A stretch of 45,120 nt of DNA from Pirellula sp. (GTDB lineage Bacteria > Planctomycetota > Planctomycetia > Pirellulales > Lacipirellulaceae): positions 1-45,120 of the forward strand of contig PNKX01000032.1 of the NCBI GenBank assembly GCA_013822725.1, read 5' to 3'. Shown one piece after another: positions 1 to 10,625 of this stretch; positions within the stretch are counted from its first letter, which is position 1, and each line of letters starts with the position of its first letter. The notes below the pieces were generated by a model, which saw nothing but the letters and a program-made list of their open reading frames with translations, had not been told where the DNA came from and searched no databases. The translations under genes and the position numbers were made by a program.

Positions 1-306
1 CCCCATCGCAAAACGACCTCACCCATCTCCTCTGGTCCCCTCAACGCGGATGGGAGCAACCGAGTACAGGCGATCCAAAATCACCCGCACGCCAGCGCGG
101 TAGCCCATCGCGATAACGATTAGCGAGCGGCGACGCCGCGGGCACACGGCATGAATTGAACACACAGACCGTGAGCCTCCCCAAGCGCCGGCGTTCCACG
201 CCGAGAGGCCGCCCAAGAACGCCCCCCGTTCTCACAGCCCAAGCAACACCCCGGCGGAGCCAGCGAGTTCCGCCATCTCGCCCCAGCCCCGCACCAAAAA
301 ACCTGC

Positions 307-343
307 CCCCTTCTCCCCGCGGGGAGAAGGCCGGGGATGAGGG
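307..343. repeat. GC-rich palindromic intergenic repeat
   Basis: A perfect 22-bp palindrome occupies 309-330 (arms CCTTCTCCCCG and CGGGGAGAAGG) and is followed by CCGGGGATGAGGG. The same flavour of element recurs at 40758-40795. Short REP-like repeats of this sequence type are familiar in intergenic DNA of many bacteria (recognition from memory, not searched). Confidence 0.6.
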
Positions 344-367
344 CGAACCCGCAATCGAGCCCGCCAG

Positions 368-420
368 TTGTCATCCCGAGCGCGCACCAATTGTCATCCT
401 GAGCGCAGCGAAGGATCTAG
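368..420. repeat. dispersed TTGTCATCCTGAGCG-type repeat, two partial copies
   Basis: TTGTCATCC[C/T]GAGCGC occurs at 368-383 and again at 391-406. The second copy continues with AGCGAAGGATCTAG to 420. The GTCATCCTGAGCG...AAGGATCT pattern is a widely dispersed bacterial intergenic repeat of unknown function. The first copy is truncated after about 17 bases. Confidence 0.55.
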
Positions 421-617
421 CCCCAAACAAGCGGCCAGCTTCTTCACGAAGTTCGCCCGCCCACCCAAGAATGCCACCCATGCTCACGGCTCAAATATCG
501 TCGACTCAGGCGCCATGCTCTCGCCCCCAAAGGCGTGAGCATGCAGAAACCGAGACAAGCCCGGAAGTACCGCTGCCTTCCAGTGCCAGCATGACGGGCC
601 ACTCGTTGACAGTGTAA

Positions 618-2498
618 CTAACCTCGCAACCTCGTGTATGACCATACCTGCCATGAAGGCGTACGATCGTGGCGTTTCCGCGCCGCTTCCGAAAACGGCA
701 TCGACATGACCGCGGCGCCAAGAGCCGCTCCGTCGGCGGACATTGCCAAATCCACTATCCAGGCCTCGCCGGGCAATTTTGCCAACTCACGCAGCTGACC
801 GGACTCGAGCTCCAGTCGGTACAGTCGCCCCGCACTTCCGCCAAATACGACCGCCGGCGAATCAAGCTCCTCTGCAATCGCCCAAACGCTATCTGGGCAA
901 CCAAACTCATCTCGGTCCTGAAACTCGCACTTCCAGGTCACCTCAATCAAATCGGCTCCAGCTTGGCGCGGCACGCTCTCCCACAAAAGAACGTAGAACC
1001 CATTATCCGTCCCACAGAATAGCCATTTGCCATCTCGGCTGAAGGCGGCGCAACGTACTAACTGGTTGGGCTGGGGCGGCGTCGCAGGCATGCCTCCCGC
1101 TTGCAATTCGGCAATTTGCGCACGCGTTTCCTGGGTGCTCCGTTCCATCTCATCTCGTAGCTCTTGTATCTGTGCATCCGACATCACGAACTGCTTATTT
1201 CGGCGACTCGATCTCTCAAGCTGCTTAATCACCTTTTCCATTTCAACTCGCTGCTTCCGCTCCATCTCTTCCCAGTCGATGTTTTGCAGTTCTTGAGAGT
1301 TGAAAGCCATTTGAGGAGGAAGCTCCCTTTTTCCTCCAAAATAAACGACCCTCCACGCTGGCTCGGACCGAATGGAGACGAAGCCGAAACTCTGCCCTGA
1401 GACGGCGAGCCATTCCCCGTCGGGATGAAAACTTATTCTCCGCACATCTGAATGCGGAACCGTGCATAATGGCTTGTTACTCTTAATGTCCGTCACCACG
1501 ATCTTTTCTCGCGATGCATGCGCAACGAGCTTTCCATCGGCAGAGATCGCTACGGCTATCGTCAGATCGCTTTCTAGAATGTCTCCCACATGGGACCAAT
1601 TGCCGTCGGCGACATCCCATATCTGAACGCGATCGCCGGCAGATATTGCCACGCGACTATTCGTCGCGTCACTGGCCAGGCCCGTCAGGTGTTTTACAGC
1701 TCCCAATTCAAGCGGACGGGCCTTTTCCCAAGGCGGTTCAGACGTTGCGAAGGAGACGCTCCTCGCCTGATAGTCCGCCCATGCGACAGCGAACCCATCT
1801 TCGACTGCGCATCCATAGGGCGCCCCGCCGACCTTCCGCTCCTCGTGCAGCAACAAGACGCCGTCGGACTTGAACTGCTTCCTTGCTGCCTCAACCTCGC
1901 TTCGCCTCTTGCGTGCATCATGCTTTGCCTCAGCAACTCGCTCGGAGGGAATTTCTAAAAACTGCTTCCACTTTTTGACCCCTTCGATTTCCCCTGACTT
2001 GAGATAGTCGTAGGCGGTGAGGGCGTTCGAAATCTTCAACGCCTTGGCAAACTCGGCCAACTGACTTTCAGCGTCAAGTTCTTGCTCCTCGCCGCGTCTC
2101 AACAGCTTTGCTAAGCGTTTCACTCGATCGCCGACGATGGGGCGAAATGCCTCAACGTTGCCGGCCATCGCTTCTTCCTGCGCGCGGTTCTCCTCGCCGA
2201 AGTACCCAGGCGCCGACCAAAAGGAGTCGACAAGTTCGCCGCGTTGGTAATACCAGTAAGCAAAAATGTCGCTGTCGTGGACGATCAAATGCAGCACGTC
2301 TGCCTCTAGTTGCGCTGCCACAGCCGTCCCAATAAAGCTGCTCTGGCCGTTCATGTCAGGGTAGAGGCCGACCCAGCCGTCTATGACTGGTCCGACGAGC
2401 ATTCGATCATTTTGCTCACGTCCAACCTTCTCCGCCGCATCTTTGACGGCGACATGGTCGTCTGATCGCACTTGTATTGAGCCATAAAAGGAACCCAT
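618..2498 (-). CDS. WD40-repeat protein with internal coiled coil, function unknown
   Basis: The product is about 626 aa. I chose the ATG at 2498 because GAGGAG (complement of 2506-2511) sits 7 bases upstream; a TTG five codons earlier is the alternative. Residues 1 to about 190 form an unrecognised N-terminal domain beginning MGSFYGSIQVRSDD, with no signal peptide. Residues 235-400 carry WD40-like strands such as ISADGKLVAHAS and FHPDGEWLAVSG. Residues 408-466 are a highly charged heptad-rich stretch (WEEMERKQRVEMEK onward) predicted as coiled coil. WD40-like motifs resume to the end (AAFSRDGKWLFCGTDNG, LAMSADGAALGAA). A propeller interrupted by a coiled coil suggests a cytoplasmic scaffold or sensor, but no enzymatic motif is visible. 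It appears to be a single-gene unit. Confidence 0.85.
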   Translation of the reverse strand: MGSFYGSIQVRSDDHVAVKDAAEKVGREQNDRMLVGPVIDGWVGLYPDMNGQSSFIGTAVAAQLEADVLHLIVHDSDIFAYWYYQRGELVDSFWSAPGYFGEENRAQEEAMAGNVEAFRPIVGDRVKRLAKLLRRGEEQELDAESQLAEFAKALKISNALTAYDYLKSGEIEGVKKWKQFLEIPSERVAEAKHDARKRRSEVEAARKQFKSDGVLLLHEERKVGGAPYGCAVEDGFAVAWADYQARSVSFATSEPPWEKARPLELGAVKHLTGLASDATNSRVAISAGDRVQIWDVADGNWSHVGDILESDLTIAVAISADGKLVAHASREKIVVTDIKSNKPLCTVPHSDVRRISFHPDGEWLAVSGQSFGFVSIRSEPAWRVVYFGGKRELPPQMAFNSQELQNIDWEEMERKQRVEMEKVIKQLERSSRRNKQFVMSDAQIQELRDEMERSTQETRAQIAELQAGGMPATPPQPNQLVRCAAFSRDGKWLFCGTDNGFYVLLWESVPRQAGADLIEVTWKCEFQDRDEFGCPDSVWAIAEELDSPAVVFGGSAGRLYRLELESGQLRELAKLPGEAWIVDLAMSADGAALGAAVMSMPFSEAARKRHDRTPSWQVWSYTRLRG

Positions 2499-3018
2499 TC
2501 CTATACTCCTCAACGCAGCATCATGGACACTAGACTAAAGCTCTCACAGACCGATTACTGCATCCCATCGCGATAGCTTCAGACTTGTCTCATAGCCAGT
2601 TTGCTTCGCAGCGAGATAAGACGCGGCACAGATACCAGCTTAAGAGAGCTAGCCAAGAGCTCGGATGATCATGATATAGTCGCCCCTCCGCCAAGTGCCA
2701 CTGGCATGTCGCCAGTGAGAAGCACCACCATGGCATAGTTACCAATTGGCTCGCAAGCAGCCTGAAGCACAACGCCTCCTGCTGCCTGCCGTTGATGGAT
2801 AATGCGTACGCTCTCCACGCTCGCTGTAGCGAGTGGCGCCTAACCGTCGCGGCGAATGCCCACTACAGAGGGGTGGCCAAAATCCCCATCTAGAAAATGG
2901 CCACTCCATTTGCTATAGTGATCACATGTTCACATTCTGCGCCACCGCTGCGCCCACGCGTCACCCGCCGGGGGAACCCCACGCTGTGCCTGACGCCCTC
3001 CCACTGACGACACGGGTA

Positions 3019-3051
3019 GCCCAGGTTGCCGCCCCCAGCGGCTACCTGGGC
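3019..3051. repeat. 13-bp two-step hairpin
   Basis: GCCCAGGT (3019-3026) pairs with ACCTGGGC (3044-3051), and directly inside it GCCGC (3028-3032) pairs with GCGGC (3038-3042). One T-T mismatch separates the two stems and the loop is 5 bases. There is no T-run on either side, so a terminator role is not indicated. Confidence 0.6.
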
Positions 3052-3097
3052 GGCGCAGCCGCAAGAGGCTCCACCACCGACAGCCCAATCGAAGAAA

Positions 3098-3132
3098 CCT
3101 GTCGTCTCACGACAACACGACAACACGACAGG
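3098..3132. repeat. short tandem 8-mers inside an inverted repeat
   Basis: Three consecutive 8-base units CACGACAA, CACGACAA and CACGACAG lie at 3108-3131. The outer sequences CCTGTCGT (3098-3105) and ACGACAGG (3125-3132) are a perfect inverted repeat. Its origin is unknown; it may be slippage-generated or a small protein-binding array. Confidence 0.5.
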
Positions 3133-3227
3133 CGACGCCCCAACTCCAACCCGCCCAACAACTTCGGCCTACTGTCGCCAAAAACGCGTCAGGCGACACC
3201 ACGCGACACGCGACAGCACGCCTCGAA

Positions 3228-3300
3228 GGGTCGGGAACCTTTTGCCACTGGGAAGTTTACTTGGTGTGGAAGGTCGCCAGTGGCAAAAGGCTCCCGACCC
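3228..3300. repeat. 24-bp inverted repeat (large hairpin) downstream of the DUF1501 gene
   Basis: The left arm 3228-3251 (GGGTCGGGAACC...CCACTGG) and right arm 3277-3300 (CCAGTGGC...CCCGACCC) match at 23 of 24 positions around a 25-base loop. This is too long for chance. It lies about 180 bp past the stop of the minus-strand DUF1501 gene, so it could stop that transcript or be a small non-autonomous palindromic element. There is no obvious T-run, which favours the repeat-element reading. Confidence 0.7.
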
Positions 3301-3360
3301 CCTCAATGTCACCATCGCCGTCGACTCCTGCAGCGGTCGATCGAACCGACAGCGTCCATG

Positions 3361-3460
3361 TCTGCCAAAAACTATTGGCACACTTGGCCCACATGGCCGA
3401 CTTGGAAAATCAGCCGACTTCCGCGCACCCCCCCGCCCGAGTCTGCCAAAAACGATTGGC
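3361..3460. repeat. direct repeat of a 19-base unit
   Basis: TCTGCCAAAAACTATTGGC (3361-3379) and TCTGCCAAAAACGATTGGC (3442-3460) differ at one base and start 81 bases apart. Each unit contains the internal inverted repeat GCCAA...TTGGC. They lie just beyond the DUF1501 stop codon. They may be paired binding sites or remnants of a dispersed repeat. Confidence 0.5.
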
Positions 3461-3477
3461 CGACTCGACGCGCACGA

Positions 3478-4935
<1,458 letters not shown>

Positions 4936-4963
4936 GGTGGCGGCCCCGTTCCGACGTCGTGGA

Positions 4964-7900
4964 TTAGTTACGATTGATGGTTTCGTCGAGGTTCAACAAC
5001 AAACTCCCGAGGCTGGCGTATGCGGCAAGCTCGTCGTCACTTGTGCCTGTCGTCGATCGCTCGGCCGCCCCGGCGTCGAGGAGCGCCTGCGGAGCGGAAA
5101 CGCCGTCCGCGAATTCGCTCCGATGTTGGGCAAGCAGATCGCGAAGCATCGTCAACTCCTCGGCCGTCGGCTCACGAGCCGTCACCGTGCGGAATCCCCA
5201 CGCCAGTCGCGTCGCGTCATCCGGCCCCCCTTCGGTCAACATCCTTTCGCCCAGCTTTCGTGCGGCTTCCAGAAACGTCGGATCGTTCATCAGCGCGAGC
5301 GCTTGCAACGGCGTGTTGGTGGGGCTGCGGCGCGCGACGCAGAACTCGCGGTCGGGCGAGTCGAACGACGCCAACGTGGGGTGCGGCACTGTGCGTTTCC
5401 AGAAGGTGTACAAGCTGCGGCGGTAGAGGTCGCCGCCAGAGCCGACCGTGTAACTGGACCCCGGATAGTCGGCCGCGACGACGATGCCCTTGTAGTAATC
5501 CGCCGGCTGATAGGGATACGCAGGCGGACCGCCGATGGTTGGATTCAATAAACCGCTCACGGCGAGCGACTGGTCGCGAATCATCTCCGCGCTCAGCCGT
5601 TGCCGCGGCCCGCGGGCGAGCAAGCGATTTTCGGGATCGCGCGCCCACATCTCGGCCGACGCCGAGGAGTCTTGCTGATAGGTTGCACTCTCGACAATCA
5701 GCCGCACCATGTGCTTGAGGTCCCAACCGCTGGCGATGAACTCGGCGGCGAGCGAGTCGAGCAGTTCGGGGTGCGACGGCCACTCCGACTGCATGCCAAA
5801 ATCGCTCGATGATTTCACCAACCCCACGCCGAAGAACTGCTGCCACAAGCGGTTCATCACCACCCGTGCCGTCAGCGGATGGCGGGGGTCGGTAAACCAG
5901 CGGGCAAGCGTCAGGCGATTGCGAGGAGCGTCGTCAGGCAATGGCAGGCCGAGCGACTGAGGCACATCAGCGGTTACTTGTTCGCCATGCAGATTGTATT
6001 GCCCACGCTGGAGCACGAAGGTCTTTCGTGGTTGAGACATTTCCTGCACTACCATCACATGCGGGAACGAACGCTCGAGTTCCAACCGCTCGGCATGCGT
6101 GGCGCGCCAAGCTTTCGAAGCTTCGGCAATCTTGACGTCAATTGCCGACAGGCGGACCATGCTTGTGATCAATGCTTGCGAACGAGACAGCTGGCGAGGC
6201 GTTGCCGTCGCTGCCGGGGAGAAACGGGCAATCTCCCCTTCAATCGTCGACTCAAGCTTCACAGGATCAATCGGCCCGGCGACCATTTGCAGACGCTGGA
6301 TCTCGCCAGCAAACGGCTTGTCATTTTTGCGATTGGCGTGACCCACGCGCGTCGGCCCGTCGATGGTAACGTCGCCAGTGAGTCCGTCATGCCGGACGAT
6401 GGTTGCGGATTCGATCCCATCGACAAAGATCCGCACATTCCGGGCCGCGTTGCCGGTGACGACCACTGACACATGTCCCCATTCGTTCGCCGCCAGAAGT
6501 CGACGACTGATGACATGCGTGGCGTAAGCGGGCCAGCGCACTGCTAGCCGGACTTCGACTTCGCCCTTGCTCGTCAATCCGACCTCCGCGCCGGCGCCGT
6601 AACCGCCTGCCGAGCGAGGGGTCACGTAGTTCATCGTCGAAATCAATGGGCCTGCGGCTGCGTCTTCACGTTTGACCCACGCTGACAGCGCCCAACCATC
6701 TTTCGAGTTGAGAGGCTTATTCGGCGTGACTTCAGTTATGCCGTCAGGAAAGGATTGGGGACTTGGGAATAAATCGATTGCTAATGGCGTTGGCGAAGAG
6801 ATCGCGACATCGTCGCCAGGAGTCGTCGCCAGCGGTTCCTGCGAGGCAGCGTCCTTGAGAAGACGCCGCAACTTTTTCAGTTGCCGATCTTCTTGGCGTT
6901 TCAGCTCGCGCCGCCGGGTTTGATCATGGGCCGATGGCGCTGGCATGAGCGGCGCTGCATTCGCTATACGGCCATCCTCGCCAGTTTCGTCGACGTTGTT
7001 GAAGAAGGCAAAGAACTGGTAGTACTCTCGTTGCGTGATGGGGTCGAACTTGTGATCGTGGCAGCGAGCACACTCCAGCGTCAGCCCCAGCCACGCTAAG
7101 GATGTCGTCCGCACGCGGTCGGCCACATACTCGACGCGATATTCTTCATCGATAATGCCCCCTTCCGAATTGATCACATGATTGCGATTGAAGCCCGTCG
7201 CCAACCGCTGTTTGCGCGTGGCGTGCGGCAGCAGGTCGCCCGCCAATTGCGTGGTGATGAATTGGTCATAGGGCATATTCTCATTCAGCGCGGTGATCAC
7301 CCAATCGCGCCAGGGCCACATCGTGCGCGCCGCATCGTTGTTGAAGCCGTGAGTATCCGCGTAGCGAGCGACGTCCAGCCATTCAGTCGCCATTCGTTCG
7401 CCGTAGTGCGGACTGCTGAGCAATTCGTCGATCGCCGCATCAATCGGGTCTGCTGTCTGTCCCCAACGGGCGAGTTGCTCAGCGCTGGCAGGCAAGCCAG
7501 TAAGATCCAAGCTCAACCGCCGCAGCAGCGTTGGCAACGGCGCCCTAGGCGACGGGGCCAGCCCGCTGGCATTGAGCCTGCTGAGCACGAAGCGATCCAC
7601 GTCGTTTCGGACCCACTTGTTGTCTTCTGGTGCGCCCGGAGAAGCAGGTCGCTCGATCGCCTTGAAGGCCCAGTGCTTGTCGTAATGGGCGCCCTCTTCC
7701 ACCCAGCGGGATAGCGTTTCGATCTGTTGCGGCGTGAGCGCCCGATGCGAATCAGGCGGCGGCATCTGCTCGTTTGGATCCGTCGAGCGGATACGCGCAA
7801 CCAGCAGGCTTTCGTTGGGCCGACCTGGCGCAATCACCCCCGATTCGATTGCACCGTCCGGCACGTCAAGTCGCAAATCGGCTTGCCGTTGCGCGGCGTC

Positions 7901-8026
7901 GGCTCCGTGACAGTGAAAACAATTCTCCGACAGAATCGGGCGAACGTCGCGGTTGAAGTCTAGAGCTTCGGCGCTTGCCGATACTTGGTAAAGCAGGGAC
8001 AAGATTGCTGCGGTGAGAATTCTCAT
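4964..8026 (-). CDS. PSD1 family protein: PSCyt1, DUF1549, LamG-like, DUF1553
   Basis: About 1020 aa. I prefer the ATG at 8026 because it places a signal peptide (MRILTAAILSLLYQVSASAEA) at the N-terminus; the frame is open for 39 more codons upstream. CFHCH near residue 35 is a heme-c-like CXXCH in the PSCyt1 region. A DUF1549 block follows at about 130-340 (GERMATEWLDVARYADTHGF), with a second CXXCH-type motif ARCHDHK near 318. Residues 430-600 look like a concanavalin/LamG domain (GWALSAWVKRED, RIFVDGIES). DUF1553 occupies about 690-960 (RHPLTARVVMNRLWQQFFG, SPTNTPLQALALMNDPTF). These large exported proteins are planctomycete hallmarks of unknown reaction, proposed as c-type cytochromes acting with DUF1501 partners. 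The DUF1501 gene follows by 28 bp. Confidence 0.93.
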   Translation of the reverse strand: MRILTAAILSLLYQVSASAEALDFNRDVRPILSENCFHCHGADAAQRQADLRLDVPDGAIESGVIAPGRPNESLLVARIRSTDPNEQMPPPDSHRALTPQQIETLSRWVEEGAHYDKHWAFKAIERPASPGAPEDNKWVRNDVDRFVLSRLNASGLAPSPRAPLPTLLRRLSLDLTGLPASAEQLARWGQTADPIDAAIDELLSSPHYGERMATEWLDVARYADTHGFNNDAARTMWPWRDWVITALNENMPYDQFITTQLAGDLLPHATRKQRLATGFNRNHVINSEGGIIDEEYRVEYVADRVRTTSLAWLGLTLECARCHDHKFDPITQREYYQFFAFFNNVDETGEDGRIANAAPLMPAPSAHDQTRRRELKRQEDRQLKKLRRLLKDAASQEPLATTPGDDVAISSPTPLAIDLFPSPQSFPDGITEVTPNKPLNSKDGWALSAWVKREDAAAGPLISTMNYVTPRSAGGYGAGAEVGLTSKGEVEVRLAVRWPAYATHVISRRLLAANEWGHVSVVVTGNAARNVRIFVDGIESATIVRHDGLTGDVTIDGPTRVGHANRKNDKPFAGEIQRLQMVAGPIDPVKLESTIEGEIARFSPAATATPRQLSRSQALITSMVRLSAIDVKIAEASKAWRATHAERLELERSFPHVMVVQEMSQPRKTFVLQRGQYNLHGEQVTADVPQSLGLPLPDDAPRNRLTLARWFTDPRHPLTARVVMNRLWQQFFGVGLVKSSSDFGMQSEWPSHPELLDSLAAEFIASGWDLKHMVRLIVESATYQQDSSASAEMWARDPENRLLARGPRQRLSAEMIRDQSLAVSGLLNPTIGGPPAYPYQPADYYKGIVVAADYPGSSYTVGSGGDLYRRSLYTFWKRTVPHPTLASFDSPDREFCVARRSPTNTPLQALALMNDPTFLEAARKLGERMLTEGGPDDATRLAWGFRTVTAREPTAEELTMLRDLLAQHRSEFADGVSAPQALLDAGAAERSTTGTSDDELAAYASLGSLLLNLDETINRN

Positions 8027-8313
8027 ACGGCACAGGTTTTCAATCACTGCCGGCAGTTGAATCGTTGTTATCAAAACTGCCTGCCGCGAAAATAACGGAC
8101 GTATTGAGAAGCGACAAAGGACATTACTCAATGCTGACTCCATTTTCTAACTGATGGGTCAGTGATCTGGCGGACGCCGCTGGATGTCGGCCGGACAAGT
8201 CGTTTGCGCAGTGAGCAGCGAACTTCTATCCTACTCGGCGCCTCGTTTGCCCTCAAACAGAAGGCTAGTTGAGCGGCTTTTGTCACCATAGGCATTCGAT
8301 GAGGTGACTGTAA

Positions 8314-9726
8314 TTACTGCGCGCGCGACGGGCGCGGACGACTCCAGGTCTGGCCGTTCTTGTAGCGGGTCGCGCGGTCGCGGACCGTCGGATCCTGGCT
8401 GATTTCCAGAACTCGGTCGAGCACGGCGTCGAATTCCGCCTTATTCGGTTCGCGCAGACCGCGGTGGTGCGCTAGTTCGACAATCGCTTCGCAAGCCTGC
8501 GGGGCGAACGTCGGCTGATCAAGGTAGGGGGTGACGAACCGCAACGCTTCGAGGGAGCGAATCGCAGCGGCCCGCTGCAAGATCAACTGCCGTTCCTGAT
8601 CGCGCGTGCACATGGCCATCACCTGTTGCAGCAGGGCGAGCTTTTCTTCGTCCGTTCGGCCATCTGCCAACGGCGCCACGCGGATGAGCGCTCGCAGTGC
8701 CAGTGCCCGATGAGCGTCATGCTCTTCAGATTTCGCCAAATCAATCAGCCGTGGAGCAACGGTCGCGTTCGGCCAGTTGCAGATCGCGCGCAACCCCAGA
8801 TCATGCTTGATGGGATCTTGGTCGGCGATCGCAGATTCAATCGCCTGCAAAGCCCGGACGCCGCCGGCCCGGCCTAACGTCGGCAGGATCGCCTGTTGAT
8901 CGACGTCACTCAGGGAGGTCATCGCGTCCAACAGCGGTTCGGCTTGCTCGTCCGTGTTCATCACTCGATTGCAAACGACCAGCAACGATCGTTCGGCGGC
9001 TTGGCGTTCCGATCCAGGAGTAGCCCGAAGCACGCCCTGCACCATTCCCGGGATCTCCTCGGCGCCAGCCAACTGGCCCAGGCCAGACATGGCGGCGGAG
9101 CGTACCGTGCCGTCGTCGTCGGCAGTTGCTTGAAGCAGGTCGGGCAATACTTCGAGTGCGCGACGCATCACCAGGATTTCAATCAATGCGACGCGCACCG
9201 GCGCGGGCGCGTGGATCAACTCTGCTCGAATTGACTTTACTGCCTCGTCGTTGGAACACGTTGTCAGGCTTGCTCGAGCCGCTGCCTTCTCCGCATGGGC
9301 GCCAGTCGCAACGAGCTTGATCAACAACTGCACATCGGCTGGATTCGCCAAGGCGCCAATGGCTGCGATCGCCGCCGTCTTGACTCCCTCGTCACGCGTC
9401 GAGTTGAGTATTGCCAACACTTCGTCGCGGGCTGCCGGATCGCCCCGGTCAGCCAGAGCGCTGAGCAAGCCGATTTGGCCCTCTGGCGACAGCTTCCGCA
9501 GGTGGGCGGCGAATTCCAAGGTTGCGTGCTCGCCAGGCGCGCTGGATCGCACCTGGTCGAATCCCAACGCGCGAACGTCCTTATCTTTATCTGCCAGCAA
9601 CTCGACGACCATCTGCACCAGCTCGTCGCTTGCTTCAGCGGCTTGAACGCCGGCCAAGGCGCCGCAGCAGGCGGCAAAACTAAGGGCACAGAAGGCTAAT
9701 CGAGCTGTCGATCGACAAGAAGTCAC
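8314..9726 (-). CDS. exported HEAT-repeat protein
   Basis: I chose the GTG at 9726, giving about 470 aa with a signal-like N-terminus (MTSCRSTARLAF, then a hydrophobic run to GVQAAEA). The frame is open to 9882, but that would overlap the upstream HEAT gene and has no coding character. The body is a continuous array of roughly 30-residue alpha-helical repeats such as LLADKDKDVRALGFDQV, DPAARDEVLAILNSTRDEGV and DDDGTVRSAAMSGLGQLAGA, typical of HEAT/PBS-lyase-like solenoids that bind protein partners. It is the second of two adjacent HEAT genes in the minus-strand run from 11846. Its partner is unknown. Confidence 0.85.
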   Translation of the reverse strand: MTSCRSTARLAFCALSFAACCGALAGVQAAEASDELVQMVVELLADKDKDVRALGFDQVRSSAPGEHATLEFAAHLRKLSPEGQIGLLSALADRGDPAARDEVLAILNSTRDEGVKTAAIAAIGALANPADVQLLIKLVATGAHAEKAAARASLTTCSNDEAVKSIRAELIHAPAPVRVALIEILVMRRALEVLPDLLQATADDDGTVRSAAMSGLGQLAGAEEIPGMVQGVLRATPGSERQAAERSLLVVCNRVMNTDEQAEPLLDAMTSLSDVDQQAILPTLGRAGGVRALQAIESAIADQDPIKHDLGLRAICNWPNATVAPRLIDLAKSEEHDAHRALALRALIRVAPLADGRTDEEKLALLQQVMAMCTRDQERQLILQRAAAIRSLEALRFVTPYLDQPTFAPQACEAIVELAHHRGLREPNKAEFDAVLDRVLEISQDPTVRDRATRYKNGQTWSRPRPSRAQ

Positions 9727-9860
9727 TGTGGAAGTCTCTTGTGAGATCTGAGAACTAAGTAGGAGCAACGTCACAAGCAGGCGGACGTCGCCTCGGTCCC
9801 CGCACACGGAGTCGTTGCTACGGCAACGAAATGGCAGGCGCGTACGACGCGGGCCACGGA

Positions 9861-10565
9861 CTATTCTTTCTGGCCGGCGCACGCCAACATGCCGCGCGTC
9901 GCTGCTAGCCGCACTTGTTTCGGCTGGTCCGCCCCAAGCATCGGCTTGTAGATCGCCATCGCCGCCGACTTATCGCCGGAATCTAGGAGTCTTTCAGCGC
10001 ACGCCAGCCGGCCATCGACGACGGCGCGCATTACTGCAGGATCGGCGGGCTTGGCCGCCGCCAGCGCCTGCGCCGCCGCTGCGTTGCGAATGTCTCCCAG
10101 CGCTAGTGCAGCCGAACGGGCGATCTGCTGGTCGCCGCTGGCGAGCAGCGCAGCGAGCGCCGGCACGCTGGCTTCGTCGCCGCGAGCGCCAAGCGAACTG
10201 ATGACTCCCACCTTCAATTCGCCGTCGAGCGATGCGAGCGCATCGCGCATTGCCGCGGCTGCCTCAGGCGCGGGAATGCGTGCGAGAGCGAAGCGAGCCA
10301 TGTGGGAATGCTCCTCCTCCGGCAGCAAGAGGGCCAGCGCGGGGACGCTCGCGGCCGTGCCGATCACCATCAGCTTTCGGCAAACGTAGTCTTTCGCGTC
10401 GCGTGAGACGGGCGTTGCCAGGACGGCGGCGAGGCTCGCCTCCAATTCTCGGCGTGAGACTTCGTCGTCGTGGGTCGAGATCACCGCTTCGTCGATGGGG
10501 GCTAGAACGGCGCGATCCGTTCCCCAGTCGTAGGTTTTGAGGGCCTCAAGAGCATTGCTCAGCAT
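9861..10565 (-). CDS. HEAT-repeat protein
   Basis: The 234-aa product has no signal peptide. The ATG at 10565 has a clear Shine-Dalgarno AAGGAG (complement of 10572-10577) 6 bases upstream. HEAT repeats run through most of the protein: SVPALALLLPEEEHSHMARFAL, LKVGVISSLGARGDEASVPAL and AAVARSAALALGDI-like units (here QQIARSAALALGDI). It ends in a conserved-looking PKQVRLAATRGMLACAGQKE. It starts 60 bp after the Gfo/Idh/MocA gene and probably shares its transcript. Because it is apparently cytoplasmic while its HEAT neighbour is exported, the two are unlikely to be simple duplicates with one role. Confidence 0.88.
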   Translation of the reverse strand: MLSNALEALKTYDWGTDRAVLAPIDEAVISTHDDEVSRRELEASLAAVLATPVSRDAKDYVCRKLMVIGTAASVPALALLLPEEEHSHMARFALARIPAPEAAAAMRDALASLDGELKVGVISSLGARGDEASVPALAALLASGDQQIARSAALALGDIRNAAAAQALAAAKPADPAVMRAVVDGRLACAERLLDSGDKSAAMAIYKPMLGADQPKQVRLAATRGMLACAGQKE

Positions 10566-10625
10566 GGTCGACTCCTTGATTCACAATTGCGTAGATGAAA
10601 TGGGTGATGGTGACGCTAAGGCGGC

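Larger units (their letters stand above)
1..617. other. gene-free region with dispersed intergenic repeats
   Basis: I see no convincing gene here. The open frames on both strands have low-complexity Pro/Arg/Ser composition and run through the repeat elements listed separately at 307-343 and 368-420. The region lies downstream of the minus-strand WD40 gene that ends at 618, so it is probably a 3' intergenic spacer where dispersed repeats have accumulated. Confidence 0.6.
2499..3477. other. gene-free region rich in hairpin repeats
   Basis: No credible coding sequence was found on either strand. The long plus-strand open frame from 2833 is the shadow of the DUF1501 gene. The region holds at least four separate inverted or direct repeats (3019-3051, 3098-3132, 3228-3300, 3361-3460), each listed. 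It lies between the start of the WD40 gene and the end of the DUF1501 gene, so it must hold the WD40 promoter and probably the end of the 11846-3478 transcript. Confidence 0.6.

Noticed and set aside
156..617. 153-codon plus-strand frame
   Set aside because: It is made of Pro/Arg/Ser low complexity and crosses two dispersed nucleotide repeats, so it is not a gene.
3361..3395. Sigma-54 promoter (TTGGCACACTTGG)
   Set aside because: The GG element resembles TTGGCAC but no TTGC element stands at the required distance.
2900..3470. CRISPR array
   Set aside because: The repeats are of different kinds, mostly inverted, with no regularly spaced identical units and no cas genes nearby.
9726..9882. 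Longer N-terminus for the second HEAT-repeat gene
   Set aside because: The 52 extra codons overlap the preceding HEAT gene, are Arg-rich, and would bury the signal peptide that starts at GTG 9726.
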